From Akkermansiaceae bacterium (GTDB lineage: Bacteria > Verrucomicrobiota > Verrucomicrobiia > Verrucomicrobiales > Akkermansiaceae): DNA of 64,000 nt. How positions within the stretch are numbered: the stretch's first letter is position 1; each line of letters begins with the position of its first letter. Position numbers and translations under genes: made by a program. Below are positions 7,786 to 17,960 of this stretch, piece by piece. The notes under the pieces were generated by a model, which was not told the origin of the DNA, searched no databases, and saw only the letters and a list, made by a program, of their open reading frames with translations. Where the stretch lies: NCBI GenBank assembly GCA_905182405.1, contig CAJJBQ010000001.1, positions 1,302,001-1,366,000 of the forward strand. Direction: 5' to 3'.

Positions 7786-8830
7786 AATTCCTCTTTGTTA
7801 GTCTCCTTTTGATCGGCTTTCTTTTCGCGGAAGAGAAGGGTGCTCCGAGGCATCAGCTGGAGCCACTTTTTTAAAGCACACTGGATTTCTATGGAAAGTT
7901 GCTTCGGACGGAGAACGGAATGTATCTCGACGCGCATGAGTTTCGGGGAGGTGAGCGAGAAAATAAGAGGTGCTCGACGGCAGCGGTGGGCGCAGGGCTG
8001 ATTGCGCTCTGTATAGAGCATGATCTTAAGCGAGATCCGAAAGCTGGGGTGAAAGCGCTGGAAACGCTTCGGGCGATCAACTGAACGGTGGAAGGCTTTC
8101 AGATCGATCGTGAAGAGGCGGGATACTTCCGCCATTTTTTTCAAAGTGATACCGGAAAGGGCCAATCGGAGCATTCGACGATCGATACCGCGATCATGGT
8201 CGTGGGGGCGTTGTTTTGTCGAAATACTTTTGATGATCTTGCAATCAAGAAAGAGGCCGACGCGTTATGGAAGTCGATTGATTGGGAGTTGGCCCTCGCT
8301 GATCTCAGAGGACGGAAAGCCGAAAGCAAATACAGTGACATCGCTTTTTAATGAATATTACCTTCTCGCAGATCTCATTCGCGAAGCTCAACTTCAGAAA
8401 AGAGGAGAGAGTGATCTTATTCGTTTCCAGGACCTTCCGAAATGGAAGAACGAGGGCGTGACCTTACTTTCGGATTGGCGAAAGGTTCCGCACTGTTCAT
8501 TTCTCATCCAATTTCCCTTTTATCTGAGTCATGAAGGCGTAAGTGATCCTGATTTTGCGGAATTCGTGCGGGCACAAGCGGTCGCGGATCAGGGAGCTTC
8601 AATGAGATGGAATGGCATCCCCTGCTATTGGGGGAATGGTGCAGGAACGCTGCCGGGCGGTGTTTATCGAGCGAACCTATACTCTGAAAAATCCCGCTTG
8701 GCGGGTGCCGCGAATCGAAGCGATCGATTACTCCTCGATGCTCTTTGGGTTGGCCACCAGTCATCCAAAATTGGGGATGAAGTTCTTTGTGGAAGGGACA
8801 CGATTCACCTTCCCTGCGATCAGCGAGTGA
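7782..8830 (+). pseudogene. Decayed glucoamylase-like (PF10091-type) secreted protein
   Basis: A GTG start overlaps the sulfatase stop and gives the signal peptide VKFLFVSLLLIGFLFA. The same frame then continues through two nonsense codons (TAA 7872, TGA 8082) with good coding sense on both sides. One part, SEHSTIDTAIMVVGALFCRNTF, resembles the 'STIDTALLLAG.L.AR.YF' signature of putative glucoamylase family proteins. Two later breaks look like single-base insertions in homopolymers: T-run at 8346-8350 (DIAF joins NEYYLLADLIREA) and A-run near 8689 (YSEN joins PAWRVPRIEAIDYSS). The end is PAISE-stop at 8830. Four separate lesions make a functional product unlikely. The family match is from memory of the motif. 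Confidence 0.75.
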
Positions 8831-9030
8831 CTCTTGAGAGAGCTTCCTCACTTCACGACTGTCCTTTAATTCGGCGTCGTAGTGATAGTTTTTGGCAAAG
8901 CTGATCACTGCAAGATGTGGACATGGAGGGATTAGAGGGGATGACCTACATCAAGCATCCCAAGCGAGGAGTAAAGGAGCTGTGGAATTTCAGGATTGAG
9001 ATCCCCGCCAATCACGCTTACCTCCGGCCT

Positions 9031-10461
9031 GTGCCAAAGGTCTTTATCAAAACTTACGGGTGACAGATGAACGAACGTGATTCTGAGCAGGTCGCTCAGA
9101 CATTTTCGGAGCGCGGCTATACGCTGACTCCTAGCGAGCATGATGCTGATGCCATCCTGATCAATACCTGCAGCGTGCGGGATCAGGCGGAGCAGAAAGC
9201 TTTGGGAAAGATGGGCATCATGGGGAAGCACCGTGAAGCGCGCCCGCATGTTGTTTTTGGCTTCATGGGCTGTATGGCGCAGAGCCGTGGTGAGGAACTT
9301 TTTAAACGTATTCCGCACCTCGATGTCGTGGTGGGGACACAGAAATATCATCGTGTTTTCGACTACGTCGATAGCGTGCTGACGCGGCGTCTTAAAGGCC
9401 GTATGGATGAGGTTGGTGCCGAGATGGTGACCAATCGGGTGGAGGACGAGGTGGTGCAGGTGAATGCGCATAAGGTGATCTCGGCTCGCGTGGTCGATAC
9501 CGATGAAGAAGTCGGGAGCCAGAACACGATCCGTGATCACGTTCCGCGAGAGATGCGTCGCGCCAAGGCCTTCGTGAGTATCATGCAGGGCTGCAATATG
9601 CGCTGTTCCTTCTGCATCGTGCCGGACACCCGCGGAAAAGAACGGGGCCGGCCCATCGCCGATATCGTGCAGGAGGTCGAGGGTCTCGTTTCCGAAGGGG
9701 TGAAAGAAGTCACGCTTCTCGGCCAGATCGTGAATCTTTACGGACGGACGGAATTTAAAAATGTCGATGGGAAAAGCCCCTTCGTGCAGCTGCTCGAAGC
9801 GGTACACGCGATTGAAGGACTCGAGCGCATCCGCTTCACCAGTCCACACCCGATCGGCTTCCGCGACGACCTCGTGGCGGCGTTCACCTATCTTCCTAAG
9901 CTGTGTTCGCATATTCATTTCCCGATGCAAAGTGGCTCGGATCGCATTTTAAAGAAGATGCGGCGTCCGTATAAGAACGAGAAGTTTCTGGCGATCTGCG
10001 CTAAGATGAAAGCGGCTCGTCCGGATCTCTCGATCACGACGGATATCATCGTGGGTTTTCCGGGGGAGACCGAGGAGGACTTTCAAGAGTCGATGAAGTG
10101 CATGCGCGAGATTGGCTTCGATAATAGCTTTATCTTCCGTTATTCAATACGGAAGGACACGCCTGCTGCCGAGATGGAGGGGCAGCTTGATGAGGCGACT
10201 AAAGAGCGTCGAAATCAGGAAATGCTGGCACAGCAAGATGAGATGACGATGGCGAAGAATGAGAGGTTCATTGGGACAAGGCAGGCCGTGCTCTGTGAAG
10301 GCCCGAGTAAGACAAATAAGGAACGGCTCTGTGGTCGGACCTCGCAGAATAAGATCGTGATCTTCGATGGCGATGCCGAGCGCATGACGGGCGAAATCTT
10401 CGATGTCATTATCGAGGACTCCACCGGATTTACCCTTTATGGGACGCCAATGCTTGAGTGA
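9031..10461 (+). CDS. miaB: tRNA-2-methylthio-N6-dimethylallyladenosine synthase, with in-frame UGA at the first cluster Cys
   Basis: MiaB is a radical-SAM methylthiotransferase that converts i6A37 to ms2i6A37 in tRNAs. From GTG 9031 the frame reads VPKVFIKTYG, then TGA (9061-9063), then QMNERDSEQVAQ. MiaB proteins have TYGCQMN or TWGCQMN here, so TGA replaces the first auxiliary [4Fe-4S]-cluster Cys. Read through, the protein is about 476 residues, close to E. coli MiaB (474). All other ligands are intact: NTCSVRDQAE, FMGCMAQ, and the radical-SAM CNMRCSFC. The TRAM domain is at the C-terminus. A SECIS-like hairpin follows the TGA (9082-9100), suggesting selenocysteine. Alternatives are a nonsense mutation, or translation from ATG 9067 giving a 464-residue enzyme missing one ligand. 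An ATG at 8941 with GGAGGG ten bases upstream is also in frame with 9031 and would add 30 residues. Confidence 0.88.
9082..9100 (+). promoter_or_regulatory. Candidate bacterial SECIS element in miaB
   Basis: Perfect 7-bp stem TCTGAGC / GCTCAGA closing the 5-nt loop AGGTC. The loop starts 25 nt after the in-frame TGA (9061-9063), inside the 16-37 nt range generally used for bacterial SECIS. E. coli fdhF has the SelB-recognised loop AGGUCU closed by GC/GC; here the loop is AGGUC closed by GC/GC. The same bases encode SEQVAQ, a common MiaB segment, so part of the match could be coincidence. Confidence 0.55.
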
Positions 10462-10463
10462 CT

Positions 10464-10736
10464 TTAGAGCACTGCAATGATGCGTTGGATGGTCCAACTT
10501 AATGCGTGGGCCAGGAGCGCCAGGTTTCCTAATTTACGGAAGCTTTGATACCCTTCACGTTTTGCCAAAGGCTTGCTTAGGATTCATGCGGTGAGGAGGG
10601 CTAAAACCTGGGCGTATTCGATGACGAGATTGGTGAGGAGGAGAATGAGAGTCAGCCAGAATTTCCTGAGCACGAGAGAGCTTTGCGCAATTTCCCCGTG
10701 AGTGAAAATCCCATTCGATGTTCGTGATTGGACACT
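10464..10736 (-). pseudogene. Short membrane-protein remnant with one internal stop
   Basis: This 351-bp space between miaB and the next gene holds a minus-strand frame open for 90 codons except for one TGA at 10584-10586. Before the stop it has a strong hydrophobic segment, FWLTLILLLTNLVIEYAQVL. After it, YQSFRKLGNLALLAHALSW and a final IQRIIAVL, both coding-like. No start codon with a ribosome binding site is visible and I do not recognise the family. I infer a degraded gene end. The TGA has no SECIS-like hairpin and no redox context, unlike miaB. Confidence 0.35.
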
Positions 10737-10812
10737 TTACGACGGAATTTGATCGTGCAAGTTGACGTGTTTAGGCTTTACCGATGCTAAAGGAAGCTTA
10801 GCTTAGCGCCGC

Positions 10813-11430
10813 ATGACATCAGGCCCTCATCCTTATCAGGAAATTACTTTGAGTTCTGCTGGAACCGTCTTGGGCATATTCCTGACGGTGCTTTATGGCG
10901 TGATGCTTTTGAAGCCAGTTGCTGCCAAGGAGTGGGCTGTGAAGTTACCACGGCATCATCAGTCAGGCATTTATACGATGTCGATTGGCATGATATGGTT
11001 CTGGCTTTTGGTTGCTCCGGATTTACGGGGCACTTTTTCTTTTCTTGGAGCCTTGAGCATGGACTTTGCGGACTTTTCGAAAATGAAGCCTTACCTTCAA
11101 GTGGGAGTTCCGCTCGCTTGCTTGGGAATGATTACTTTTGTGCGAGAGTTTCTTTTCGTGCGCGGGCTCGGCTTGACGCTTTTGATGGCCGCTGCGCCAT
11201 TGCTTTATGCCGCTGACTTTGAAGTGGCTCCTTTCAAGAATCTTGTGTCCTTTGTTGCCTATGCGATGATTTTAAAAGGTCTTTTTTTTGTGGGCATGCC
11301 CTACGTCTTTCGTGATGGCGCGAACTGGCTTGTGGCCAATGATCGCCGTTTTAAAATGGCGACTACCGGAGGGCTTATCTTAGGGCTTACGATTCTCGTT
11401 TTCTCCTTCACTCTTTGGAGCGGCCACTAG
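10813..11430 (+). CDS. Integral membrane protein of unknown function
   Basis: 205 residues with about six hydrophobic segments: TVLGIFLTVLYGVMLL, TMSIGMIWFWLLVAPD, VGVPLACLGMITFV, LGLTLLMAAAPLLYAA, LVSFVAYAMILKGLFFVGM and a final GGLILGLTILVFSFTLW. There is no signal peptide and no catalytic motif that I recognise. The start ATGACATCAGG lies 9 bp after a GCTTAGCTTAGC repeat. It ends 9 bp before the pyrophosphatase gene, so the two are probably one operon. I cannot assign a family. Confidence 0.75.
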   Translation: MTSGPHPYQEITLSSAGTVLGIFLTVLYGVMLLKPVAAKEWAVKLPRHHQSGIYTMSIGMIWFWLLVAPDLRGTFSFLGALSMDFADFSKMKPYLQVGVPLACLGMITFVREFLFVRGLGLTLLMAAAPLLYAADFEVAPFKNLVSFVAYAMILKGLFFVGMPYVFRDGANWLVANDRRFKMATTGGLILGLTILVFSFTLWSGH

Positions 11431-11439
11431 ATTTCGGTC

Positions 11440-13116
11440 ATGATTCAACCTTGGTATGTGATTGGGCATCAGAATCCAGATGCGGATGCTATTTGTGCGG
11501 CGATGGGCCATGCGGCCTATCTGCGGGCAATGGGGGATGAGCGCGTGGAAGCGGCGCGCTGCGGGGAGGTTCCTCCACGGGTGAAAATTGTTTTGGAAAA
11601 AGCGGGCCTGGAAGCTCCCAAGTTAATCGAGGACGTCCGCCCGACAGCAGGGTCGATTTCACGTAAGAACGTAGTGACTGTCCGTCAGGATGATACCTTT
11701 CTCATGGCTTACCGATTGATGGTGGACCACAGTATCCGTTCCGTGCCGGTTCTCAACAATGGTGGAGAAGTTTGTGGCCTTCTCCATTTTTTGGATCTCT
11801 TGCAGCTGCTTCTTCCTCCGGCTACCGACGGTCGAAATGTGAAGCTTTTGCATGCAAGTCTGGAAAATCTTTCGGCGACTTTGGGGGCAGGTTTGCAAAA
11901 TGGGGCGACACTTCCTAGCGATGAAGAAAATCTCATCATGATGGTGGGAGCATCCAGTCAGAAAACGGTAGAGAAAAGACTGAAGGCTGCTCAAGAAGAA
12001 GGAGCGGTGAGTAAGTATCTCGTAATTTGCGGTGATCGTCCGCATGTTCATCAACAGGCCTTTGATTACGGGGTGCGAGCGTTGCTCGTGACAGGTGGAT
12101 ATCAGCCTGAAGCTGAACTGACTCAAAAAGCGAAGGAAGCTGGAATGGTGATTCTCTGTAGTCCGCATGACACGGCGACGGCGGTGAAACTCGCCCTCTG
12201 CGCGCGAAAGGTGCGGAACATTTTATCTGATGATTTCATCTGCTTAGCTTCCAATGAAGTGGCGGAAGGCTTCGCAAAACGGATCGCAAGCTCGACGCAG
12301 GATCTCTTCCCGGTGGTTGAACCCGGGACGCGAAGACTGAGTGGTGTGTTTTCGAAGTCGGATCTGGTGGATCCTCCAAGGGTGCGGCTTTCGCTGGTGG
12401 ATCATAATGAATTTTCTCAAGCGGTCAGAGGCGTGGAAGATGCCCAGGTTGTCGAGATTATTGATCACCACAGGCTCTCTGGAGATCTCATCTCGCGTGA
12501 ACCGGTGCGTTTCATCAATGAACCTGTCGGAAGTTCGTCGACCATCGTGGCGCGGCGCTTTCGGGAAAGAGGATTGGAGCCGGATTGCGCGACTGCCACT
12601 CTTCTGTGCGCCGGACTTGTGTCTGATACCTTGAATCTCACTTCGCCTACGACGACAGATGTGGATCGACAATTGCTTTCGTGGCTTGCTGGGCTTGCGG
12701 GAGTCGATCCGGATCAATTCGCAGAGGACTTTTTTGCATCAGGCTCTCTTCTCGTGAATGCCGATGCCAGGGCGATTGTCGGGACAGACAGAAAAGAGTT
12801 TTCGGAAGATGGGGTGATCCTAAGTTTGTCCCAAGTTGAAGAAACGAGTCTCAAAGGACTGGCTTCGAAGCAGGATGAATTGATTGCCGAATTAACCCGA
12901 TTGCGCGAGCTGTCCTCGTATTCTCTTTGCGCCATCTTGGTGACGGACATTAGCCGCCACCAGAGCGTGTTGTTAGCGGTGGGAGAGGAGAGTATTTTGA
13001 GTCAGCTTCCCTTCGAGCGGATTGGAGACAATGAATTCGCGGCGCCAGCGATCGTTTCGCGAAAAAAGCAACTTTTTCCGGCTGTCTGTGAGGCCTTACG
13101 AAAGCGTCATTCCTGA
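11440..13116 (+). CDS. Putative manganese-dependent inorganic pyrophosphatase (DHH family, with CBS and DRTGG domains)
   Basis: 558 residues, the length of the CBS-containing type of family II PPase. The DHH phosphoesterase opens with YVIGHQNPDADAICAAMGHAAYL (metal ligands His and Asp). A CBS pair follows (FLMAYRLMVDHSIRSVPVLNNGGEVCGLL and, after the insert, QDLFPVVEPGTRRLSGVFSKSDL). The DRTGG-like domain lies between them (about 120-240). DHH-domain residues resume with VRLSLVDHNEFSQA and EIIDHHRLSG, and the DHHA2 domain forms the C-terminus (FEDFF and IVGTDRKEFSEDGVILS). It hydrolyses pyrophosphate to phosphate with Mn2+; adenine nucleotides bound by the CBS domains regulate family members. 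It is the downstream partner of the small membrane protein. Its last 10 bp overlap the convergent epimerase gene. Confidence 0.9.
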   Translation: MIQPWYVIGHQNPDADAICAAMGHAAYLRAMGDERVEAARCGEVPPRVKIVLEKAGLEAPKLIEDVRPTAGSISRKNVVTVRQDDTFLMAYRLMVDHSIRSVPVLNNGGEVCGLLHFLDLLQLLLPPATDGRNVKLLHASLENLSATLGAGLQNGATLPSDEENLIMMVGASSQKTVEKRLKAAQEEGAVSKYLVICGDRPHVHQQAFDYGVRALLVTGGYQPEAELTQKAKEAGMVILCSPHDTATAVKLALCARKVRNILSDDFICLASNEVAEGFAKRIASSTQDLFPVVEPGTRRLSGVFSKSDLVDPPRVRLSLVDHNEFSQAVRGVEDAQVVEIIDHHRLSGDLISREPVRFINEPVGSSSTIVARRFRERGLEPDCATATLLCAGLVSDTLNLTSPTTTDVDRQLLSWLAGLAGVDPDQFAEDFFASGSLLVNADARAIVGTDRKEFSEDGVILSLSQVEETSLKGLASKQDELIAELTRLRELSSYSLCAILVTDISRHQSVLLAVGEESILSQLPFERIGDNEFAAPAIVSRKKQLFPAVCEALRKRHS

Positions 13117-13934
13117 TCACGTTCTGACGCAAACTTGCGGGCGGCGTCTAAGAAGCTGGGATAGGTGGGCTTCCAGCCGAGAGACGTTAGCTTGTCATTG
13201 ATAACTCGTTTGTGGGTCCATGCTCGTTTCCGGGAGGTCTTCTTTTCTCCGGTCGGGGGAAGGGGCTTCTTTAAAAGGGACGCGAGACCTTGGTAGGTTT
13301 CCAATTGGCTCAATGGAGTGTTGTCGGAGACGTTAAAAATCCCTGATATTTTTTGCTCTGCTAGGAACAAGGCCGCTCGAGCGGCATCGATGACGTGAAT
13401 TTGATTTAAGATCCTTCGTCCGTCTTCCTCAATGGAAGCTTCGTTAGCAAGGAATTTGCGCCAAACAACTGAGCGATCCGGTCCGTAAATTCCAGCAAGA
13501 CGCGCGACAGTTCCACCTCGGTTTAGAATAATATTTTCGGCACCTAACAGGAGTTGGCTTGTTTCACGTTCAGGTTCGGTGAGTGAGTCTTCGGTGACGT
13601 TAGATCCATCGGTTTGGTGATAGACGGAGGTGCTTGACGTAAAAAGGAGGTGGCTTTTGGGAAAATAATCGGCGAGAGAGCGACATCCTTTCACGAAGAC
13701 ACCATGGTAAGCATCAGGGCCGCCCCGACCGGAAGAAGCGCAGTGAATGACGAGATCAGGTGAGGGGATCGTGGCGGCGATTCGAGCCACTTCGGCATCG
13801 TTTGAAAGGTCACAAGCCATGGAATCTCCGGTTCCGGATTTGGTCAGGGTATAGACCTGGTAATGGGGCTCTGCGATCCGTTTGATTTCGGAACCAAGGT
13901 AGCCGGCTCCGGCGATGAGAAGTGAAGGCTTCAT
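13107..13934 (-). CDS. NAD-dependent epimerase/dehydratase family protein
   Basis: About 275 residues from the ATG at 13934 (MKPSLLIAGAGYLGSEI); the longer open frame to 14000 adds 22 non-conserved residues. The Rossmann nucleotide-binding motif is GAGYLGSE, and the next acidic cluster and PDLVIHCASSGRGG match the extended SDR fold. FTSSTSVYHQTDG holds the Ser/Tyr region, and ILNRGGTVARLAGIYGPDR matches the usual 'RL.GIYGP' substrate-domain motif. It most resembles YeeZ-like SDR proteins; the substrate is unknown. It is convergent with the pyrophosphatase gene, overlapping by 10 bp. Confidence 0.85.
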   Translation of the reverse strand: MKPSLLIAGAGYLGSEIKRIAEPHYQVYTLTKSGTGDSMACDLSNDAEVARIAATIPSPDLVIHCASSGRGGPDAYHGVFVKGCRSLADYFPKSHLLFTSSTSVYHQTDGSNVTEDSLTEPERETSQLLLGAENIILNRGGTVARLAGIYGPDRSVVWRKFLANEASIEEDGRRILNQIHVIDAARAALFLAEQKISGIFNVSDNTPLSQLETYQGLASLLKKPLPPTGEKKTSRKRAWTHKRVINDKLTSLGWKPTYPSFLDAARKFASERDQE

Positions 13935-14106
13935 GAGGCGGAGCATAAGATGATTTTGGGGATCAGCAACTTCTGCAAAGGTTTCTTTGTGGAATGGCAA
14001 GAAGTTGGCTCAGACCGTTCTTACCACTGCTGCGGAAGTGAAATTTGGAATGGTAGGGTCGGAAAGAAGGGAGGTGAAGAAATGCTCAAGCTGATTAAGT
14101 AAGACC

Positions 14107-15399
14107 TTATTGCTTCCGGTAGTAAGCCGCCACTCCGTCGGCTAAAGCCTTGGCGTATTCGCGGTAAACCGAGAGGCGCATTTTTCCATCGACCAAGCGC
14201 TGGCCCTCGTAGTCGCCAGCTTTGTGTCGAGCGATGAAGTCCGTGCTGTTCATAGTGTAAGGTTCCATGAAAATGACAGGGCATTGGTAGAGCCGGTTTG
14301 CGAGGAGGTTGCGTCCCCAGATGTAGGGCGCGAGCTTGGTGGCGTATGGGTGGTTTGGCCGATACTCGTAGGCAGGGAGTCCAGTTTGGGAGGCGAAAAT
14401 CTCAGCGATTTTTTTGGCAAGAGGAAGCTCTTCGCTAATCGTTCCGGCGAGGAGGTGCTGGAGCATTTCAAAGCGCTCGTCCTGATTGGAAATCTCGGCA
14501 GGGTGATAGGCTCCGTTCAAAATAATATGGAAGTTTTGGCCCGCAAGCGGGACTGGGGATGCTGAAGCGTTGAAGTGGAGGCAGAGGACAAGATCGGGCT
14601 GAATGGATTGGTTGATAAGATCAGCGCGGGCTCGGATTTCGGCGCTGCGGTAAAAGAGTTTCTCGGCAGATTTTTGGTCCCGCCCGGTAAAGTCGCGAGG
14701 ACGAAGTGAAGTCACAGGAGTTGTCGTTTTTCTGACAAGAGTGACTTGGGCTCCGAGTTCTTCCAAGAGAGCTTTTAGGTGCGTTGAGGTAAGAAGGGTC
14801 ATCGTTCCTTCCTGAATTGGTTCGTGATCACCGTAGCGCAGATTACGCTCTTCGATTTTTGCGAAGTCGCCACCGATATGCCCTGGGTCAATCGCGATGT
14901 GGAGTCCGGTGAGACGGTGGGACTTGAAAGAAATGAGGTCGGACTTTTTCTTAAAGGGAAAGATTGCTCCTGGGGAGCGGAGGGGGCCGGATGTGAATTT
15001 CAGGGTATAGACGGCATTTCCAGTATTAATTAATGCCAGTTTGTCATTGGTGGCGATCCAGCGTTTCCATCCTTCGTTTTTGGAATAGATGGTATCGAGT
15101 CGATGAAGAAATTCTTCACGCGTGATGGTTTGTTGAAAACGATCGAGTTGAGACCAGTCGGGGAGTCGACCGAGAGAGGAAAGGGCTGGAGGAAAAAGTC
15201 CAGCCGTCTTACTCATCGTTTCCGGGGTTTGAGGGAGTGGAGTCAAAAGAGGAGGCTCTAAATTGGCCTCAGACTGCCCTGAGAAATGATCTTTGCCGTG
15301 AAAATTAGGCCAAAAGTAGCTAGCCAAGGCGATCGTCAGAAGGAGGAGTGGTAAAATGACGACGATTCGAAATGGCGTTTTCCCTTTTCCGCTGCTCAT
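14107..15399 (-). CDS. N-acetylmuramoyl-L-alanine amidase (Amidase_3 type), membrane-anchored
   Basis: 430 residues. An N-terminal anchor or signal (IVVILPLLLLTIALASYFWP) is followed by about 130 variable residues. The Amidase_3 zinc domain runs from about residue 165 to the end: IAIDPGHIGGDF (zinc His), EGTMTL (Glu ligand), LVLCLHFNAS (His ligand) and VIFMEPYTMNS (catalytic Glu position). It cleaves the bond between MurNAc and L-Ala in peptidoglycan, acting in the periplasm. An unusually long insert lies between the second His and the final Glu. It is divergent from the YmdB-type gene (start 15453), with only about 53 bp between them. Confidence 0.85.
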   Translation of the reverse strand: MSSGKGKTPFRIVVILPLLLLTIALASYFWPNFHGKDHFSGQSEANLEPPLLTPLPQTPETMSKTAGLFPPALSSLGRLPDWSQLDRFQQTITREEFLHRLDTIYSKNEGWKRWIATNDKLALINTGNAVYTLKFTSGPLRSPGAIFPFKKKSDLISFKSHRLTGLHIAIDPGHIGGDFAKIEERNLRYGDHEPIQEGTMTLLTSTHLKALLEELGAQVTLVRKTTTPVTSLRPRDFTGRDQKSAEKLFYRSAEIRARADLINQSIQPDLVLCLHFNASASPVPLAGQNFHIILNGAYHPAEISNQDERFEMLQHLLAGTISEELPLAKKIAEIFASQTGLPAYEYRPNHPYATKLAPYIWGRNLLANRLYQCPVIFMEPYTMNSTDFIARHKAGDYEGQRLVDGKMRLSVYREYAKALADGVAAYYRKQ

Positions 15400-15452
15400 G
15401 GTCTAATGAAGGAGCGCCGCCGAGTGGGGGACAATGTAAAAAAATCGGAAGA

Positions 15453-16268
15453 ATGAGAATTTTATTTTTAGGGGATATAGTGGGCTCGCCCGGGCGGAGT
15501 GCGGTGATTGGAAATCTTGCCCGTATCAAGGAGGAGAATAAGATCGAATTCATTATTGTGAATGGCGAAAATGCTGCTGGAGGGCGGGGGATTACCCCGA
15601 AGATCTCTATCGATCTCCTTCGTGCCGGGGCTGCCGTTATTACCACGGGTGACCACGTTTGGGATCAACGGGAAATTCAGGAGTATTTTCCGACGGAGCC
15701 TCGCCTGTTACGTCCGATCAACTTTGAAAAGGATGCGCCCGGTTCCGGCTCGGTCGTTCTAGAGACAGCGAAAGGAAAGGTTGCAGTAGTCAATGCGATG
15801 GGTCGCACCTTCATGAATCCACCTCTGGAAAACCCCTTCACAATGCTTGATACAGAAATTGCTCGCCTTCGGGAAGAGGGCGTCCGGATGATCGTTGTCG
15901 ATTTCCATGCCGAGGCGACGAGTGAGAAGATAGCCATGGGCAGATCGCTTGATGGCAAGGTTTCCCTTGTTGTTGGCACTCACACGCATGTTCAAACTGC
16001 AGATGAATCGATTTTCCCCGGAGGAACGGCATATTTGACCGATGCTGGGATGTGCGGCCCTGATGAATCCGTGTTGGGCCGTGAATTCCCCTCGGTTGTT
16101 TGGCGTTTCAAAACCGGACTGCCCACTCGTTTCCCCGTTGCCAAGGGCCCTGTTCGTCTTTGCGGGGTGATTGTCGATCTTGATGAAGAATCAGGAAAGG
16201 CAAAATCAATCGTGCGCTTTTCCGAACTTATTAAGTGCGATAATCCCGATGAAAGTGAATCTCTTTGA
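15453..16268 (+). CDS. YmdB-family (TIGR00282) metallophosphoesterase
   Basis: 271 residues, the family's usual length. I start at the ATG at 15453 (MRILFLGDIVGSPGR); the open frame extends back over 27 residues that overlap the divergent amidase gene. Metal ligands are visible in GDIVGSPGR, NGENAAGGRGI, TTGDHVWDQREI, VDFHAEATSEKIAM and VGTHTHVQTADE. Family members hydrolyse 2',3'-cyclic nucleotides and in Bacillus affect biofilm and RNA decay. It is cytoplasmic. About 120 bp downstream begins the promoter of the tRNA-Thr/tuf unit. Confidence 0.92.
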   Translation: MRILFLGDIVGSPGRSAVIGNLARIKEENKIEFIIVNGENAAGGRGITPKISIDLLRAGAAVITTGDHVWDQREIQEYFPTEPRLLRPINFEKDAPGSGSVVLETAKGKVAVVNAMGRTFMNPPLENPFTMLDTEIARLREEGVRMIVVDFHAEATSEKIAMGRSLDGKVSLVVGTHTHVQTADESIFPGGTAYLTDAGMCGPDESVLGREFPSVVWRFKTGLPTRFPVAKGPVRLCGVIVDLDEESGKAKSIVRFSELIKCDNPDESESL

Positions 16269-16390
16269 CTCTAATTACTCGCTCCTTAAGTGAACCAAGA
16301 TGATGAGGGCCTTGATGAAGCTTAGAATATTGGCGAAACCTCCGGAAATACAGGGCTTTCAAACAATCTCACATTCTTATCAAAATACTT

Positions 16391-16418
16391 TTGACAGAGG
16401 GGTCGTCTTTGCTAGCTT
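16391..16418 (+). promoter_or_regulatory. Candidate sigma-70-type promoter for tRNA-Thr and tuf
   Basis: A perfect -35 TTGACA at 16391 is followed after 16 bp by TAGCTT (16413), preceded by TG to make an extended -10. A transcript would start near 16425, about 100 bp before tRNA-Thr. A second AT-rich block, TATATAAAT, lies near 16457 and could be an alternative -10. Confidence 0.42.
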
Positions 16419-16521
16419 CCCGCTCGCTTCCGGTATCGGGGCGGGCTTCGTGGGACCTATATAAATAAGATTCCACGCGCCTTCCAACCGCTCCTGAAAG
16501 CTTCGAAAATCAACTAAAATC

Positions 16522-16596
<75 letters not shown>

Positions 16597-16654
16597 GTAG
16601 TTTTTCGAGACGACAAACCAGCTAAGAAACCAGCTACTAAACCAATCCAAAAAA

Positions 16655-17839
<1,185 letters not shown>

Positions 17840-17900
17840 TTGCACAACTCAGGAATTTGAACGATTTATCTGGAAAATTCCTTTTGGCTGGTTTCAAAAC

Positions 17901-17924
17901 GGGGCACCCTTAACGGGGTGCCCC
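17901..17924 (+). terminator. Hairpin downstream of tuf
   Basis: GGGGCACCC pairs with GGGTGCCCC (9 bp) around a short TTAACG loop, 61 bp after the tuf stop. The following sequence (TCAGTCGCC) is not U-rich, so termination may be partial, or the hairpin may be a processing site before tRNA-Trp. Confidence 0.6.
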
Positions 17925-17960
17925 TCAGTCGCCTCCAACACCTCTCTTTGAAAAAGTTCT

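Noticed and set aside
7872..8084. Stops in the glucoamylase-like gene as selenocysteine or recoding signals
   Set aside because: One is TAA, two frameshifts follow, and no SECIS-like hairpin or redox context is present; ordinary decay explains it.
8932..9930. 332-codon minus-strand frame opposite miaB
   Set aside because: It is the antisense shadow of miaB; its His-rich sequence mirrors common miaB codons and no homolog pattern is visible.
9067..10461. miaB starting at ATG 9067 as the simple annotation
   Set aside because: It removes the conserved IKTYG-x-Q start and a cluster ligand; the upstream ten codons match MiaB exactly, so the gene clearly extends through the TGA.
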